From the NCBI RefSeq assembly GCF_025263485.1, contig NZ_CP079863.1, forward strand, positions 496,001 to 560,000: a stretch of DNA of 64,000 nt. Direction: 5' to 3'. This document shows positions 44,415 to 52,621 of this stretch, piece by piece. Positions within the stretch are counted from its first letter, which is position 1. Each line of letters begins with the position of its first letter. The DNA is from Mycobacterium sp. SMC-2. GTDB lineage: Bacteria; Actinomycetota; Actinomycetes; Mycobacteriales; Mycobacteriaceae. The notes under the pieces are model-generated. The model made no database searches and was not told the origin of the DNA. It was given only the letters and a program-made list of their open reading frames with translations. A program made the position numbers and the translations under genes.

Positions 44415-45482
44415 GTGCCGAACCGACGCCGACGCAAGCTTTCGACAGCCATGAGCGCGGTCGCCGCCCTGGCAGTGGCGAGTCCTTGCGCATACTTCCT
44501 TGTCTACGAATCGACTGCCGGGAGCAAGCCGGCCGAGCACCACGACTTCAAGCAGGCGGCCGTGATGACCGACCTGCCGGGTGAGCTGATGGGCGCGCTG
44601 TCGCAGGGGCTGTCGCAATTCGGGATCAACCTGCCCCCGGTGCCCGCGCTGAGCGGGGGCGCTACCAGCACTCCAGGGCTGACCAGCCCCGGCCTGGGCA
44701 CTCCGGGCCTCGGGACTCCGGGACTCACGAGCCCCGGCTTGACGAGCCCCGGCTTGACGAGCCCGGGTCTGACCAGTCCCGGCTTGACCAGCCCCGCCTT
44801 GACCAGTCCGGGTCTGACGAGCCCGGGTCTCACGAGCCCGGGACTGGCGCCCACTGCGCCGGGACTTACCGCGCCCGGCGCGCTGCCGACGACCCCGGGC
44901 GCCGGGGTGGCGACCCCGGGTGCGGGACTCAACCCGGCGCTTACCAACCCCGGGCTGACCAGCCCGGCCGGGCTCGCGCCCGGACTGGGCACTCCGGCGG
45001 CTGGTGGTGAAGTGCCGATCACCGCTCCCGCCAGCCTGGACCCGGGCCTCGACGGCACCTACCCGATCCTGGGTGACCCCTCGTCCTTCGGGCCCGGTTC
45101 TCCGATCGGTGGCGGAACCGGCCTCGGCGGCGGAAGCTCCAGCGGCGGCGGTGGCGGCCTGGTCAACGACGTGATGCAGGCCGCCAACCAGCTGGGGGCC
45201 GGTCAGGCCATCGACCTGCTCAAGGGCTTGGTGATGCCGGCGATCACGCAGGGCATGCAGCAAAGCGCCGCGGGTGCCGCCGGTGCCCTCCCGGGTGCCG
45301 CGGGCGCTCTGCCGGGCGCCGCGGGTGCCTTGCCGGGCGCTGCCGCGGGCGCCGCGGGCGCTCTGCCGGGTGCCGCGGGCGCCCTGCCGGGCGCGGCCGC
45401 GGGTGCCCTGCCGGCCGCCGCGGGCGCTGCCGGGGCTTTGCCGGCTGCGGCCGGTGCGGCACCGGTCCTGCCCCCCGTCTAG
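44415..45482 (+). CDS. erp: Exported repetitive protein Erp/PirG (Rv3810)
   Basis: A 355-residue surface protein. The N-terminal part (MPNRRRRKLSTAMSAVAALAVASP, a signal peptide) and residues 40-80 match M. tuberculosis Erp closely. The central region (87-144) has about eleven PGLTS-type pentapeptides, and the conserved GGGGLVNDVMQAANQLGA segment lies at 244-263. The C-terminus differs: from residue 287 it is a long array of GAAGALP units instead of the Pro-rich end of the M. tuberculosis protein. Erp is a virulence-associated cell-wall protein whose repeat number varies between species. The GTG at 44415 follows GAGGAG. Confidence 0.95.
   Translation: MPNRRRRKLSTAMSAVAALAVASPCAYFLVYESTAGSKPAEHHDFKQAAVMTDLPGELMGALSQGLSQFGINLPPVPALSGGATSTPGLTSPGLGTPGLGTPGLTSPGLTSPGLTSPGLTSPGLTSPALTSPGLTSPGLTSPGLAPTAPGLTAPGALPTTPGAGVATPGAGLNPALTNPGLTSPAGLAPGLGTPAAGGEVPITAPASLDPGLDGTYPILGDPSSFGPGSPIGGGTGLGGGSSSGGGGGLVNDVMQAANQLGAGQAIDLLKGLVMPAITQGMQQSAAGAAGALPGAAGALPGAAGALPGAAAGAAGALPGAAGALPGAAAGALPAAAGAAGALPAAAGAAPVLPPV
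44673..44837 (+). repeat. Erp PGLTS pentapeptide repeat array
   Basis: Eleven 15-base units encode P-G/A-L-T/G-S/T in tandem. Units differ in third codon positions, so the array is old or under recombination rather than freshly duplicated. Confidence 0.9.
45273..45464 (+). repeat. Erp C-terminal GAAGALP repeat array
   Basis: Tandem and nested copies of a seven-residue GAAGALP unit, with GAA(A) and ALPAAA variants, fill the C-terminal 65 residues. The base sequence is extremely GC-rich and low in complexity, prone to slippage. Confidence 0.88.
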
Positions 45483-45506
45483 ACCTGCTGGGAATCCTCC
45501 AACCAG

Positions 45507-45535
45507 ACGGCGCCGCAGATTTTCTGCGGCGCCGT
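45507..45535 (+). terminator. Strong perfect hairpin after erp
   Basis: A 13-bp perfect stem (45507-45519 with 45523-45535, built on ACGGCGCCGCAGA) closes a TTT loop 25 bases beyond the erp stop. It is followed by CGATTTATG rather than a T run. It ends the erp transcript before the amidase gene. Confidence 0.85.
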
Positions 45536-45608
45536 CGATTTATGCAGATTCCCGGCCCAGGCCGTGTCGTCTCATCATTAACACGAGAAACACAAGTAAC
45601 ATCGCCTG

Positions 45609-47243
45609 GTGTCTCCTAGCCGTGGGCCGACGACGTTGCTCACCGCCATCGCGGCGACCGTCGTCGTCGTCTCCTGGGTGGCCGACACCACGCGCGACCG
45701 CGGCGCCCCCGGCCCGCCGCCCGCCCACGAAACCCAACTGGCCGAGCAGCCGCTGATCGGGCTGGGCGGTGGCGTCACGGTTCGCCAGATCAGCCAGGAC
45801 ACCCCGTTTTCGCTCGTCGCGCTCACCGGCGACCTGGCCGGGACGTCGACCCGGGTGCGGGCGAAGCACCTCGACGGTTCGTGGGGGCCCTGGTACCAGA
45901 CCGACTACGAGACGGCGGCCCCCGACGGGGCGACGGCGGCCGGGTCCCTCGAGGGGCCCCGCGGCACCGACCCGGTGTTCGTCGGCACCACCACGACCGT
46001 CGAGATCGCGGTGACCCGGCCGATCGACGCGCCCGTCACCCAGCCGCCGCCCGCGCCCCCCAGGGAGCCCGGCCTGGGCTACAAACCGGCGTCGAGGGAA
46101 CAACCCTTCGGGCAGAACATCTCCGCCATCCTCATCTCCCCGCCGCAGGCGCCGTCACAAACGCAATGGACGCCGCCGTCCGGGGTCTTGATGCCCGGCC
46201 AGGCCCCCGCCATCATCAGCCGGGCGGAATGGGGCGCAGACGAGTCGCTGCGATGCGGTAGCCCGCAGTACGACAACGGGATTCGCGCCGCCGTCGTGCA
46301 CCACACCGCGGGCAGCAACGACTACTCGCCGCTGGAATCGGCCGGGATCGTCAAGGCCATCTACACCTATCACAGCAAGACGCTGGGCTGGTGCGACATC
46401 GCCTACAACGCCCTGGTCGACAAGTACGGCCAGGTGTTCGAGGGCAGCGCCGGAGGGCTCACCAAAGCGGTCGAGGCCTTCCACACCGGTGGGTTCAACC
46501 GCAACACCTGGGGTGTGGCGATGATCGGCAACTTCGACGACGTACCGCCGACTCCGATCCAGCTGCGCACCCTGGGCCGGCTGCTCGGCTGGCGCCTGGG
46601 CCTGGACGGCGTCGACCCCAAGGGCACGGTGGCGCTGGAGTCGGCGGGTAGCCACTACACCACCTACGCGGCCGGTTCCGTCGCGACGTTGCCCACGATC
46701 TTCACCCACCGCGACGTCGGCAACACCGATTGCCCAGGCAACGCCGCCTACGCGCTGATGGACGAAGTGCGCGACGTCGCTTCGCATTTCAACGATCCGC
46801 CGGAGGAACTGATCAAGGCCCTGCAGGGCGGCGCGATCTACGACCACTGGCAGGCGATGGGCGGCATGAACAGCGTGCTGGGCGCGCCGACCTCTCCAGA
46901 AGACAGCGCGGAGGGCGACGCCCGGTACGTCACGTTCGCCAGGGGTGCGATGTACTGGTCGCCCGAAACCGGCGCGCAGCCCGTCACCGGCGCGATCTAC
47001 GACGCCTGGGCGTCGCTGAGCTACGAGCGCGGCCCGCTCGGCTTGCCAACCAGCGCGGAAATTCAAGAGCCGCTACAGATTACGCAGAACTTCCAGCACG
47101 GGACGCTGAACTACGAGCGGCTCACCGGCAACGTCACCCAAGTGGCGGACGGCATCACCACGCCGCTCTCGACGCAGCCGCCGAGCGGCCCGACCGTGCC
47201 GCCCGAACACTTCTCGCTACCGGCGCACCCGTCCGCGACCTAG
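45609..47243 (+). CDS. Exported peptidoglycan-recognition amidase with LGFP repeats (Rv3811)
   Basis: A 544-residue exported protein. An N-terminal hydrophobic segment (about 8-25) is followed by a beta-rich region, then an amidase_2/PGRP domain (about 200-390). The zinc ligands are the His of VVHHTAG and the His and Cys of THRDVGNTDCPG. At the C-terminus are LGFP-type repeats (LGAPTS, LGLPTS) that bind cell-wall sugar. It is expected to cleave the amide bond between muramic acid and the stem peptide. The GTG at 45609 has no strong ribosome-binding site. Expression is separated from erp by the terminator. Confidence 0.9.
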   Translation: MSPSRGPTTLLTAIAATVVVVSWVADTTRDRGAPGPPPAHETQLAEQPLIGLGGGVTVRQISQDTPFSLVALTGDLAGTSTRVRAKHLDGSWGPWYQTDYETAAPDGATAAGSLEGPRGTDPVFVGTTTTVEIAVTRPIDAPVTQPPPAPPREPGLGYKPASREQPFGQNISAILISPPQAPSQTQWTPPSGVLMPGQAPAIISRAEWGADESLRCGSPQYDNGIRAAVVHHTAGSNDYSPLESAGIVKAIYTYHSKTLGWCDIAYNALVDKYGQVFEGSAGGLTKAVEAFHTGGFNRNTWGVAMIGNFDDVPPTPIQLRTLGRLLGWRLGLDGVDPKGTVALESAGSHYTTYAAGSVATLPTIFTHRDVGNTDCPGNAAYALMDEVRDVASHFNDPPEELIKALQGGAIYDHWQAMGGMNSVLGAPTSPEDSAEGDARYVTFARGAMYWSPETGAQPVTGAIYDAWASLSYERGPLGLPTSAEIQEPLQITQNFQHGTLNYERLTGNVTQVADGITTPLSTQPPSGPTVPPEHFSLPAHPSAT

Positions 47244-47317
47244 CGCAGGGCTAAAGCCAATTGCCCTCCTCCTCCGCCCGCCGCCACGCGGCGCGCATCG
47301 TCGCAGGGCTAAAGCCA
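47244..47317. repeat. 16-bp direct repeat flanking a hairpin between convergent genes
   Basis: CGCAGGGCTAAAGCCA occurs at 47244-47259 and again at 47302-47317. The second copy contains the stop codon of the HAD gene and the first lies just past the amidase stop. This looks like a local duplication of the HAD 3' end. Confidence 0.6.
47279..47293. terminator. Small GC hairpin between amidase and HAD genes
   Basis: CGCCGC and GCGGCG pair around CAC. It lies between two convergent genes, so it could act as a two-way terminator, but the stem is only six pairs and has no T run. Confidence 0.35.
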
Positions 47318-48124
47318 CCAGCGCTCCAGCACCCGTCCCACCCCGTCGTCATTGTTGGCGGCGGTGACCTCGTCGGCCGCCGCCAGCACTTCGGGATGGG
47401 CGTTGCCCATCGCCACGCCGTGACCGGCCCAGCGCAGCATCGATAGGTCGTTGGGCATGTCGCCGAACGCCACCACCTCCCCGCTGCTGATCTGCAAGGG
47501 CCTGGCGACCTCCTCCACACCGGTGGCCTTGCTGGTGCCCAGCGGCACGATTTCGACCAGGCCGTTGTTGGTGGAGTAGGTGATATCGCCCTCAATGCCG
47601 ACATGCTTGGTCAGTACGGCGGCCATGTCGGCGCTGCGGGCCCCGCTCCGGCGGATGAGCAGCTTGATCGCCGGTGCGCTCAGCAGGTCCTCGATCGACA
47701 CCTCGGTGTTGTCCGGGTTCAACCAGGCATGCTCGTAGCCCGGCGAGCTGATGAACTGCGGGGTCGCCGTGTCGTGGGCGCTTTCGCCGATCCGCTCGAC
47801 GGCCAGGCCCGCGCCCGGGATCACCCGCGTCGCGAGCTCCGCCAACTCGGCCAGCGCGTCGACGGGCAGCGTGCGCGCCGACATCACCCGGTCGGTCGCG
47901 GGGTCATAGACGACGGCGCCGTTGGCGCACACCGCGGTCGGCGCGAAGCCCAGCGCGTCGACGACGGGGCGTATCCACCGCGGCGGACGGCCGGTCGCCA
48001 CAACGAACGTCGCGCCGGCAGCGACCGCGGCACGGACTGCGTCGCGGGTGCGCGGGGTGATGGTTTCGTTGTCGTCGAACAAAGTCCCGTCGACGTCACA
48101 GGCTATGAGCGCCGGCAAAGTCAT
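47309..48124 (-). CDS. HAD-family phosphatase, Cof type (Rv3813c)
   Basis: A 271-residue HAD hydrolase of subfamily IIB. Motif I is DVDGTLFDD at about residues 10-18 (nucleophile Asp), motif II follows in VVATGRPP, and the C-terminal FGDMPNDLSML supplies the metal-binding Asp pair. The cap lies between them (about 85-190). The substrate is probably a sugar phosphate or similar small phosphate. The ATG at 48124 gives the family start. It lies upstream-to-downstream with the acyltransferases on the same strand, separated by 34 bases. Confidence 0.9.
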   Translation of the reverse strand: MTLPALIACDVDGTLFDDNETITPRTRDAVRAAVAAGATFVVATGRPPRWIRPVVDALGFAPTAVCANGAVVYDPATDRVMSARTLPVDALAELAELATRVIPGAGLAVERIGESAHDTATPQFISSPGYEHAWLNPDNTEVSIEDLLSAPAIKLLIRRSGARSADMAAVLTKHVGIEGDITYSTNNGLVEIVPLGTSKATGVEEVARPLQISSGEVVAFGDMPNDLSMLRWAGHGVAMGNAHPEVLAAADEVTAANNDDGVGRVLERWWL

Positions 48125-48158
48125 CGTGACCCTCCCCGGTCGCAGCTCACCGGTCTGG

Positions 48159-48944
48159 TCAATGGACTCCGCTCTGATCCTGTCCCGGTCGAGTCACCCC
48201 GTCGGTGCCGTATTTGTGCATCCGCGCCTGCAACTCCGACAGGCGGATCGCCCTGGAATCCTCCTGGGTGGGCGCGGCGCCGCCGAGCCGCCGCGGCACC
48301 CAGAACTCGCCCTCCGGGTGCGGATATTCCTCCTGCACCCGGTACAGCAACGCGTTCATCGCCTGGCGCAGGGAGGCATTGAGCTGCTCGGGCGTGCCGT
48401 GCGGTGGCAGCGGCCGCCCGGCGGCGACGGTGATCGGAACTTTGTTGCGCCACACCTTCTTCGGATGATCCTTGGGCCAAATCCGGTGGGCACCCCAGAC
48501 GACCACCGGAACGATCGGCACCCGGGCGTCCAGCGCCATCCGGGCCGCACCGCTCTTGAACTCCCGGAGCTCGAAACTACGGCTGATGGTGGCTTCGGGG
48601 TGCATTCCGATGAGTTCACCCTGGCGCAGCCGTTGCACCGCCACCTCGAGCGCGTCGTGTCCGGCCCTGCGGTCCACCGGGATCAGCCTGGCGCTCTTGA
48701 TGACGTAGTTCACCGCCTTCACGTCGGCCATTTCCGCTTTGATCATGAAGTAGGCGCGCCGGCCGCGCTCGCGCACCGCGAGAAGCGTTGGCAGCCAGTC
48801 CAGGTAGCTGGTGTGGTTCTGGGCCAGCAGGGCGCCGCCCCGCTCGGGAATGTTCTCCAGGCCGTGATAGGTGAACTTGGTCCCCTGCATCGCGACCATC
48901 GGCGGGACGATCCACTCGCACAGCCGGTAAAACCCCTCGGGCAT
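48159..48944 (-). CDS. PlsC-type acyltransferase 1 (Rv3814c)
   Basis: A 261-residue 1-acylglycerol-3-phosphate acyltransferase-like protein. The catalytic NHTSYLD (HX4D) is near residue 43, and the substrate motif reads HPEATISRSFE instead of the common FPEGTRS. VPIVPVVVWGAHRIW is the fourth block. It probably acylates a lysophospholipid or related alcohol at the membrane. It is the last of three tandem paralogues sharing the same motifs. The ATG at 48944 gives an N-terminus aligned with its paralogues. Confidence 0.88.
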   Translation of the reverse strand: MPEGFYRLCEWIVPPMVAMQGTKFTYHGLENIPERGGALLAQNHTSYLDWLPTLLAVRERGRRAYFMIKAEMADVKAVNYVIKSARLIPVDRRAGHDALEVAVQRLRQGELIGMHPEATISRSFELREFKSGAARMALDARVPIVPVVVWGAHRIWPKDHPKKVWRNKVPITVAAGRPLPPHGTPEQLNASLRQAMNALLYRVQEEYPHPEGEFWVPRRLGGAAPTQEDSRAIRLSELQARMHKYGTDGVTRPGQDQSGVH

Positions 48945-48958
48945 GTCCTCTCCTTCGC

Positions 48959-49714
48959 CTACCGAGACGCCCGGCCGCTACGACCGGCGGCCCGGGCCGC
49001 GGCCTCGTCCGCCTCCCTCCGGGCGGCCTCCGCCATGGTCGGTGCCCCACCGCCGAGCCGGCGCGGGGTCCAGTACGCCCCGGGTTCGTGCGGGTAGTTC
49101 CGTTGGACCCGGTGTAGCAGCGTGGTCATCGACTCGCGCAGCGCGGCGTCGGTCCGCGCGATGTCTTCGGCCGGCGGCACTGGCGGCCCCACCTGCACAC
49201 TAATGGGCACCTTGGCCCGGCCCAGCGTCCGCGGTTGGTCCTTGGTCCAGATCCTGTGCGCACCCCAGACGATCACAGGGACGATCGGGACATCGGCCTC
49301 GATGGCCATGCGGGCGGCGCCCGTTTTGAACTCCTTGAGCTCGAAGCTGCGGCTGATCGTGGCCTCCGGATACACCCCCACCAGCTCGCCCTCGCGGAGC
49401 CGCTTTACCGCCACCGCGTAGGCGGCGGCCCCGGCACCGCGGTCCACCGGGATGGTCCGGGTGTGCTTGATCAGGAAGTTGACGATCTTCACCTGCTGCA
49501 TCTCGGCCTTGATCATGAACCTGAGCCGGCGACGGCGCCGATGCACCGCCAGCGCGGCGGGAAGGAAGTCAACGTAACTGGTGTGGTTGATCGCGATCAC
49601 GGCACCGCCCGAGTCGGGGATGTTCTCCTCGCCGCCGTAGGAGATCCGGGTGTCGGTGGCCGCAACCGCCAGCCGAGCCAGGATCTCGAGCGTGCGAAAG
49701 ACCGGCTCCACCAT
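48959..49714 (-). CDS. PlsC-type acyltransferase 2 (Rv3815c)
   Basis: A 251-residue paralogue with NHTSYVD near residue 43, YPEATISRSFE near 119 and IVPVIVWGAHRIW. The C-terminus is Ala/Arg-rich. The ATG at 49714 is six bases after the upstream paralogue, so the three are surely co-transcribed. Chain or head-group preference cannot be told from sequence. Confidence 0.88.
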   Translation of the reverse strand: MVEPVFRTLEILARLAVAATDTRISYGGEENIPDSGGAVIAINHTSYVDFLPAALAVHRRRRRLRFMIKAEMQQVKIVNFLIKHTRTIPVDRGAGAAAYAVAVKRLREGELVGVYPEATISRSFELKEFKTGAARMAIEADVPIVPVIVWGAHRIWTKDQPRTLGRAKVPISVQVGPPVPPAEDIARTDAALRESMTTLLHRVQRNYPHEPGAYWTPRRLGGGAPTMAEAARREADEAAARAAGRSGRASR

Positions 49715-49720
49715 CGACCG

Positions 49721-50488
49721 CTACTCCGGCGCTCCCGCGGATCCGGCCCGGCGCGCCGCGCGAGCGGCCGCCTCCTCGGCGTCCATCCGGGCGGCTTCGG
49801 CCAGCGATGGGGCGCTGCCGCCCAACCGGCGGGGCACCCAGAACTCGCCGGTGGGATGCGGCCCGTACATCTCCTGAGCCCGCTCCAGGAGATGTTGCAT
49901 CCGCGAGTGCAACAACCCCTTCAATTCCTCGACGCCCAGCGTCGGTTCGATCGGCTCGCCGACGAGCACCATGATGGGCACCTTCGGGCGCAACAGCTTC
50001 TTGGGGTGTCCCTTGGTCCAGATGCGCTGCGCGCCCCACACGATCACGGGAACGATCGGCACCCCGGCCTCCACGGCCATCCGGGCGGCGCCCGACTTGA
50101 ATTCCTTGATCTCGAAGCTGCGGCTGATCGTGGCTTCCGGGTAGACGCCGACCAGCTCACCGTCCTTGAGATTCCTGACCGCTTCCTCGTAGGACGCGGC
50201 CCCGTCCTGCCGGTTCACCGAGATGTGCCGCAGGCTGCGCATGATCGGCCCGGTGACCTTGTGGTCGAACACCTCCTGCTTGGCCATGAACCGCACCTTC
50301 CGGCCCAGACCCTGCTGGTAGGCGGGCAGCCCCGCGAACGTGAAGTCGAGGTAGCCGGTGTGGTTGATGGCGATGACGGCCCCACCGCTTTTGGGCAGGT
50401 TTTCGATGCCCTGGACCGTGATCTTCAGACCCTGTAGGCGCCACACCAACCGGGCAAGTTGAATGACAGTCCCGTATACCGGTTCCAC
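49721..50488 (-). CDS. PlsC-type acyltransferase 3 (Rv3816c)
   Basis: A 255-residue paralogue, first in transcription order, with NHTGYLDF near residue 43, YPEATISRSFE and IVPVIVWGAQRIW. The start is a GTG at 50488. Its promoter must lie in the 241-base divergent region shared with the Rieske gene. All three copies keep the HX4D pair, so all are probably active. Confidence 0.88.
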   Translation of the reverse strand: MEPVYGTVIQLARLVWRLQGLKITVQGIENLPKSGGAVIAINHTGYLDFTFAGLPAYQQGLGRKVRFMAKQEVFDHKVTGPIMRSLRHISVNRQDGAASYEEAVRNLKDGELVGVYPEATISRSFEIKEFKSGAARMAVEAGVPIVPVIVWGAQRIWTKGHPKKLLRPKVPIMVLVGEPIEPTLGVEELKGLLHSRMQHLLERAQEMYGPHPTGEFWVPRRLGGSAPSLAEAARMDAEEAAARAARRAGSAGAPE

Positions 50489-50729
50489 AGTTGTTCAGCG
50501 TAGTGCTCGCGGCTGTGAGTCACCCTAAGTGCCGAAAAGAGGTGCTGGGACCCGGCCGGGTCTGGCATGGGCGCATTCTGCCCACCGGCCGCGTCGAGCC
50601 GGACCCTCGACTGCTGCCGCCGGTTGTTGCGGGCCGAAAATGGCTCCCCGCGCTAAGCTCGGGGGCTGAAAAGTCGTTACCCAGCCGCGGGCCGCAACGG
50701 GACCTATTAGCGGCCGCAGGAAGGTATTT

Positions 50730-52280
50730 GTGCAGGTCACAAGCGTAGGTCACGCCGGATTTCTGATCGAGACTCCCGCGGGCAGCATACTTTGCGACCC
50801 CTGGGTCAACCCCGCGTACTTCGCATCGTGGTTCCCGTTCCCGGACAACAGCGGGCTGGACTGGGACAGGCTGGGCGACTGCGACTACCTCTACGTTTCG
50901 CACCTGCACAAGGATCACTTCGACCCCAAGAATCTGGCCGAGCACGTCAACAAAGACGCGGTGGTGTTACTGCCCGACTTTCCGGTGCCGGACCTCCGAA
51001 ACGCGTTGCAAGAGCTTGGCTTCTACCGGTTCTTCGAGACCAGCAACTCGGTCAAGCACCGGGTCAGCGGACCGAAGGGCGACCTAGACGTCATGATCAT
51101 CGCCCTGCGGGCGCCGGCCGACGGCCCGCTCGGCGACTCGGCGCTCGTGGTTTCCGACGGCGAGACAACGGCTTTCAACATGAACGACGCCCGGCCGGTC
51201 GATCTGGACATGCTGACACCGGCCTTCGGGCACATCGACGTGCACATGCTGCAGTACTCCGGCGCGATCTGGTACCCGATGGTCTACGATATGCCGGCCC
51301 GCGCCAAGGAATCCTTCGGTGTCCAGAAACGGCAGCGCCAGATGGACCGCGCCCGCCAGTACATCGCCCAGGTGGGCGCGACGTGGGTCATCCCGTCGGC
51401 GGGGCCGCCGTGCTTTTTGGACCCGGAGTTGCGTCACCTCAACGACGACCACGGCGATGCGGCCAACATCTTCCCGGACCAGATGGTGTTCCTCGACCAG
51501 ATGCGCAGCCACGGAAACGACGGCGGCCTGCTGATGATCCCCGGCTCGACCGCGGACTTCACCGGCACCACCTTGAATTCGCTGCGCCACCCGCTCCCGG
51601 ACGACCGCGTCGAGGAGATCTTCACCACCGGGAAGCGGGCCTATATCGCCGACTACGCCGAGCGGATGGCGCCCGTCCTGGCCGCGGAGCGGGCGGGCTG
51701 GGCCCCCGCCTCCGGGGAACCACTGCTGGAGCAGTTGCGCGCGCTGTTCGAACCGATCATGTCGCAGAGCGACGAGATCTGCGACGGAATCGGCTATCCC
51801 GTCGAACTGGTGGTCGGCCCGGAGACCGTCGTCCTGGACTTCCCGAAACGCGCTGTGCGCGAACGCATCCCGGACGAAAAATTTCGCTACGGGTTCGCCA
51901 TCTCGCCGGAGTTGGTCCGCACCGTGCTGCGTGATCGGGAACCGGACTGGGTGAACACCATCTTCTTGTCCACCCGATTCAGGGCGTGGCGCGTCGGCGG
52001 CTACAACGAATACCTCTACACCTTCTTCAAGTGCCTCACCGACGAACGGATCGCGTACGCCGACGGCTGGTTCGCCGAGACGCACGACGATTCGTCGTCG
52101 GTCACGCTGGAAGGCTGGGAGATTCAGCGGCGCTGTCCCCACCTGAAGGCAGACCTGTCGAAATTCGGTGTGGTGGAGGGTAATACATTGACCTGCAATC
52201 TGCACGGCTGGCAGTGGCGGTTGGACGACGGGCGGTGCCTGACGGCGCGGGGTCACCAGCTGCGAAGTTCGCGGGCATGA
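50730..52280 (+). CDS. Metallo-beta-lactamase fold plus Rieske protein (Rv3818)
   Basis: A 516-residue fusion. The N-terminal part is a UlaG/CMAH-like metallo-beta-lactamase fold with HLHKDH at residues 58-63. The C-terminal part is a Rieske [2Fe-2S] domain with CPH at 469-471 and CNLH at 489-492. The arrangement recalls CMP-sialic-acid hydroxylase-like proteins, so an oxygen-dependent hydroxylation is possible; the substrate is unknown. The GTG at 50730 follows AGGAAGG at ideal spacing. Its TGA overlaps the ATG of the next gene. Confidence 0.88.
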   Translation: MQVTSVGHAGFLIETPAGSILCDPWVNPAYFASWFPFPDNSGLDWDRLGDCDYLYVSHLHKDHFDPKNLAEHVNKDAVVLLPDFPVPDLRNALQELGFYRFFETSNSVKHRVSGPKGDLDVMIIALRAPADGPLGDSALVVSDGETTAFNMNDARPVDLDMLTPAFGHIDVHMLQYSGAIWYPMVYDMPARAKESFGVQKRQRQMDRARQYIAQVGATWVIPSAGPPCFLDPELRHLNDDHGDAANIFPDQMVFLDQMRSHGNDGGLLMIPGSTADFTGTTLNSLRHPLPDDRVEEIFTTGKRAYIADYAERMAPVLAAERAGWAPASGEPLLEQLRALFEPIMSQSDEICDGIGYPVELVVGPETVVLDFPKRAVRERIPDEKFRYGFAISPELVRTVLRDREPDWVNTIFLSTRFRAWRVGGYNEYLYTFFKCLTDERIAYADGWFAETHDDSSSVTLEGWEIQRRCPHLKADLSKFGVVEGNTLTCNLHGWQWRLDDGRCLTARGHQLRSSRA

Positions 52281-52621
52281 CCGACGGCCACGCCCAGTCC
52301 TACGACGACGGCCTGGTTCAGCTGGATAGTGCGGCGATCACGCTGCGCCGCTATCACTTTCCGTCCGGCACATCGAAAGTCATTGCGCTGAGCGCGATCC
52401 GCGGATACAAGGCCGAGGGATTGGGCCTGTTCATCCAACGGTTTCGGATCTGGGGCAGTTCCGACTTCCGTCGCTGGCTGCCGCTGGACGTGGGCCGGCC
52501 ACTCAAATCGACGTTGGTCACGTTGGACGTGCCGGGTGTCCGGCCCAGCCCCGCCTTCACACCGGCGCGGCCAGAAGAGTTCATCGCACTCCTGAATGAA
52601 CTGCTAGGTCAGCGCGGTTAG
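52277..52621 (+). CDS. Small conserved protein (Rv3819)
   Basis: A 114-residue soluble protein with a PH-like, mostly beta pattern ending in a helix (EEFIALLNELLG). No catalytic motif is seen. It is coupled to the Rieske gene by an ATGA overlap, so it is probably its partner or membrane-targeting subunit. Its last 18 bases overlap the convergent papA2-like gene. Confidence 0.8.
   Translation: MTDGHAQSYDDGLVQLDSAAITLRRYHFPSGTSKVIALSAIRGYKAEGLGLFIQRFRIWGSSDFRRWLPLDVGRPLKSTLVTLDVPGVRPSPAFTPARPEEFIALLNELLGQRG

Noticed and set aside
44673..45464. CRISPR array or mobile repeat in the erp region
   Set aside because: The repeats are in frame, code for PGLTS and GAAGALP units and have no spacers.
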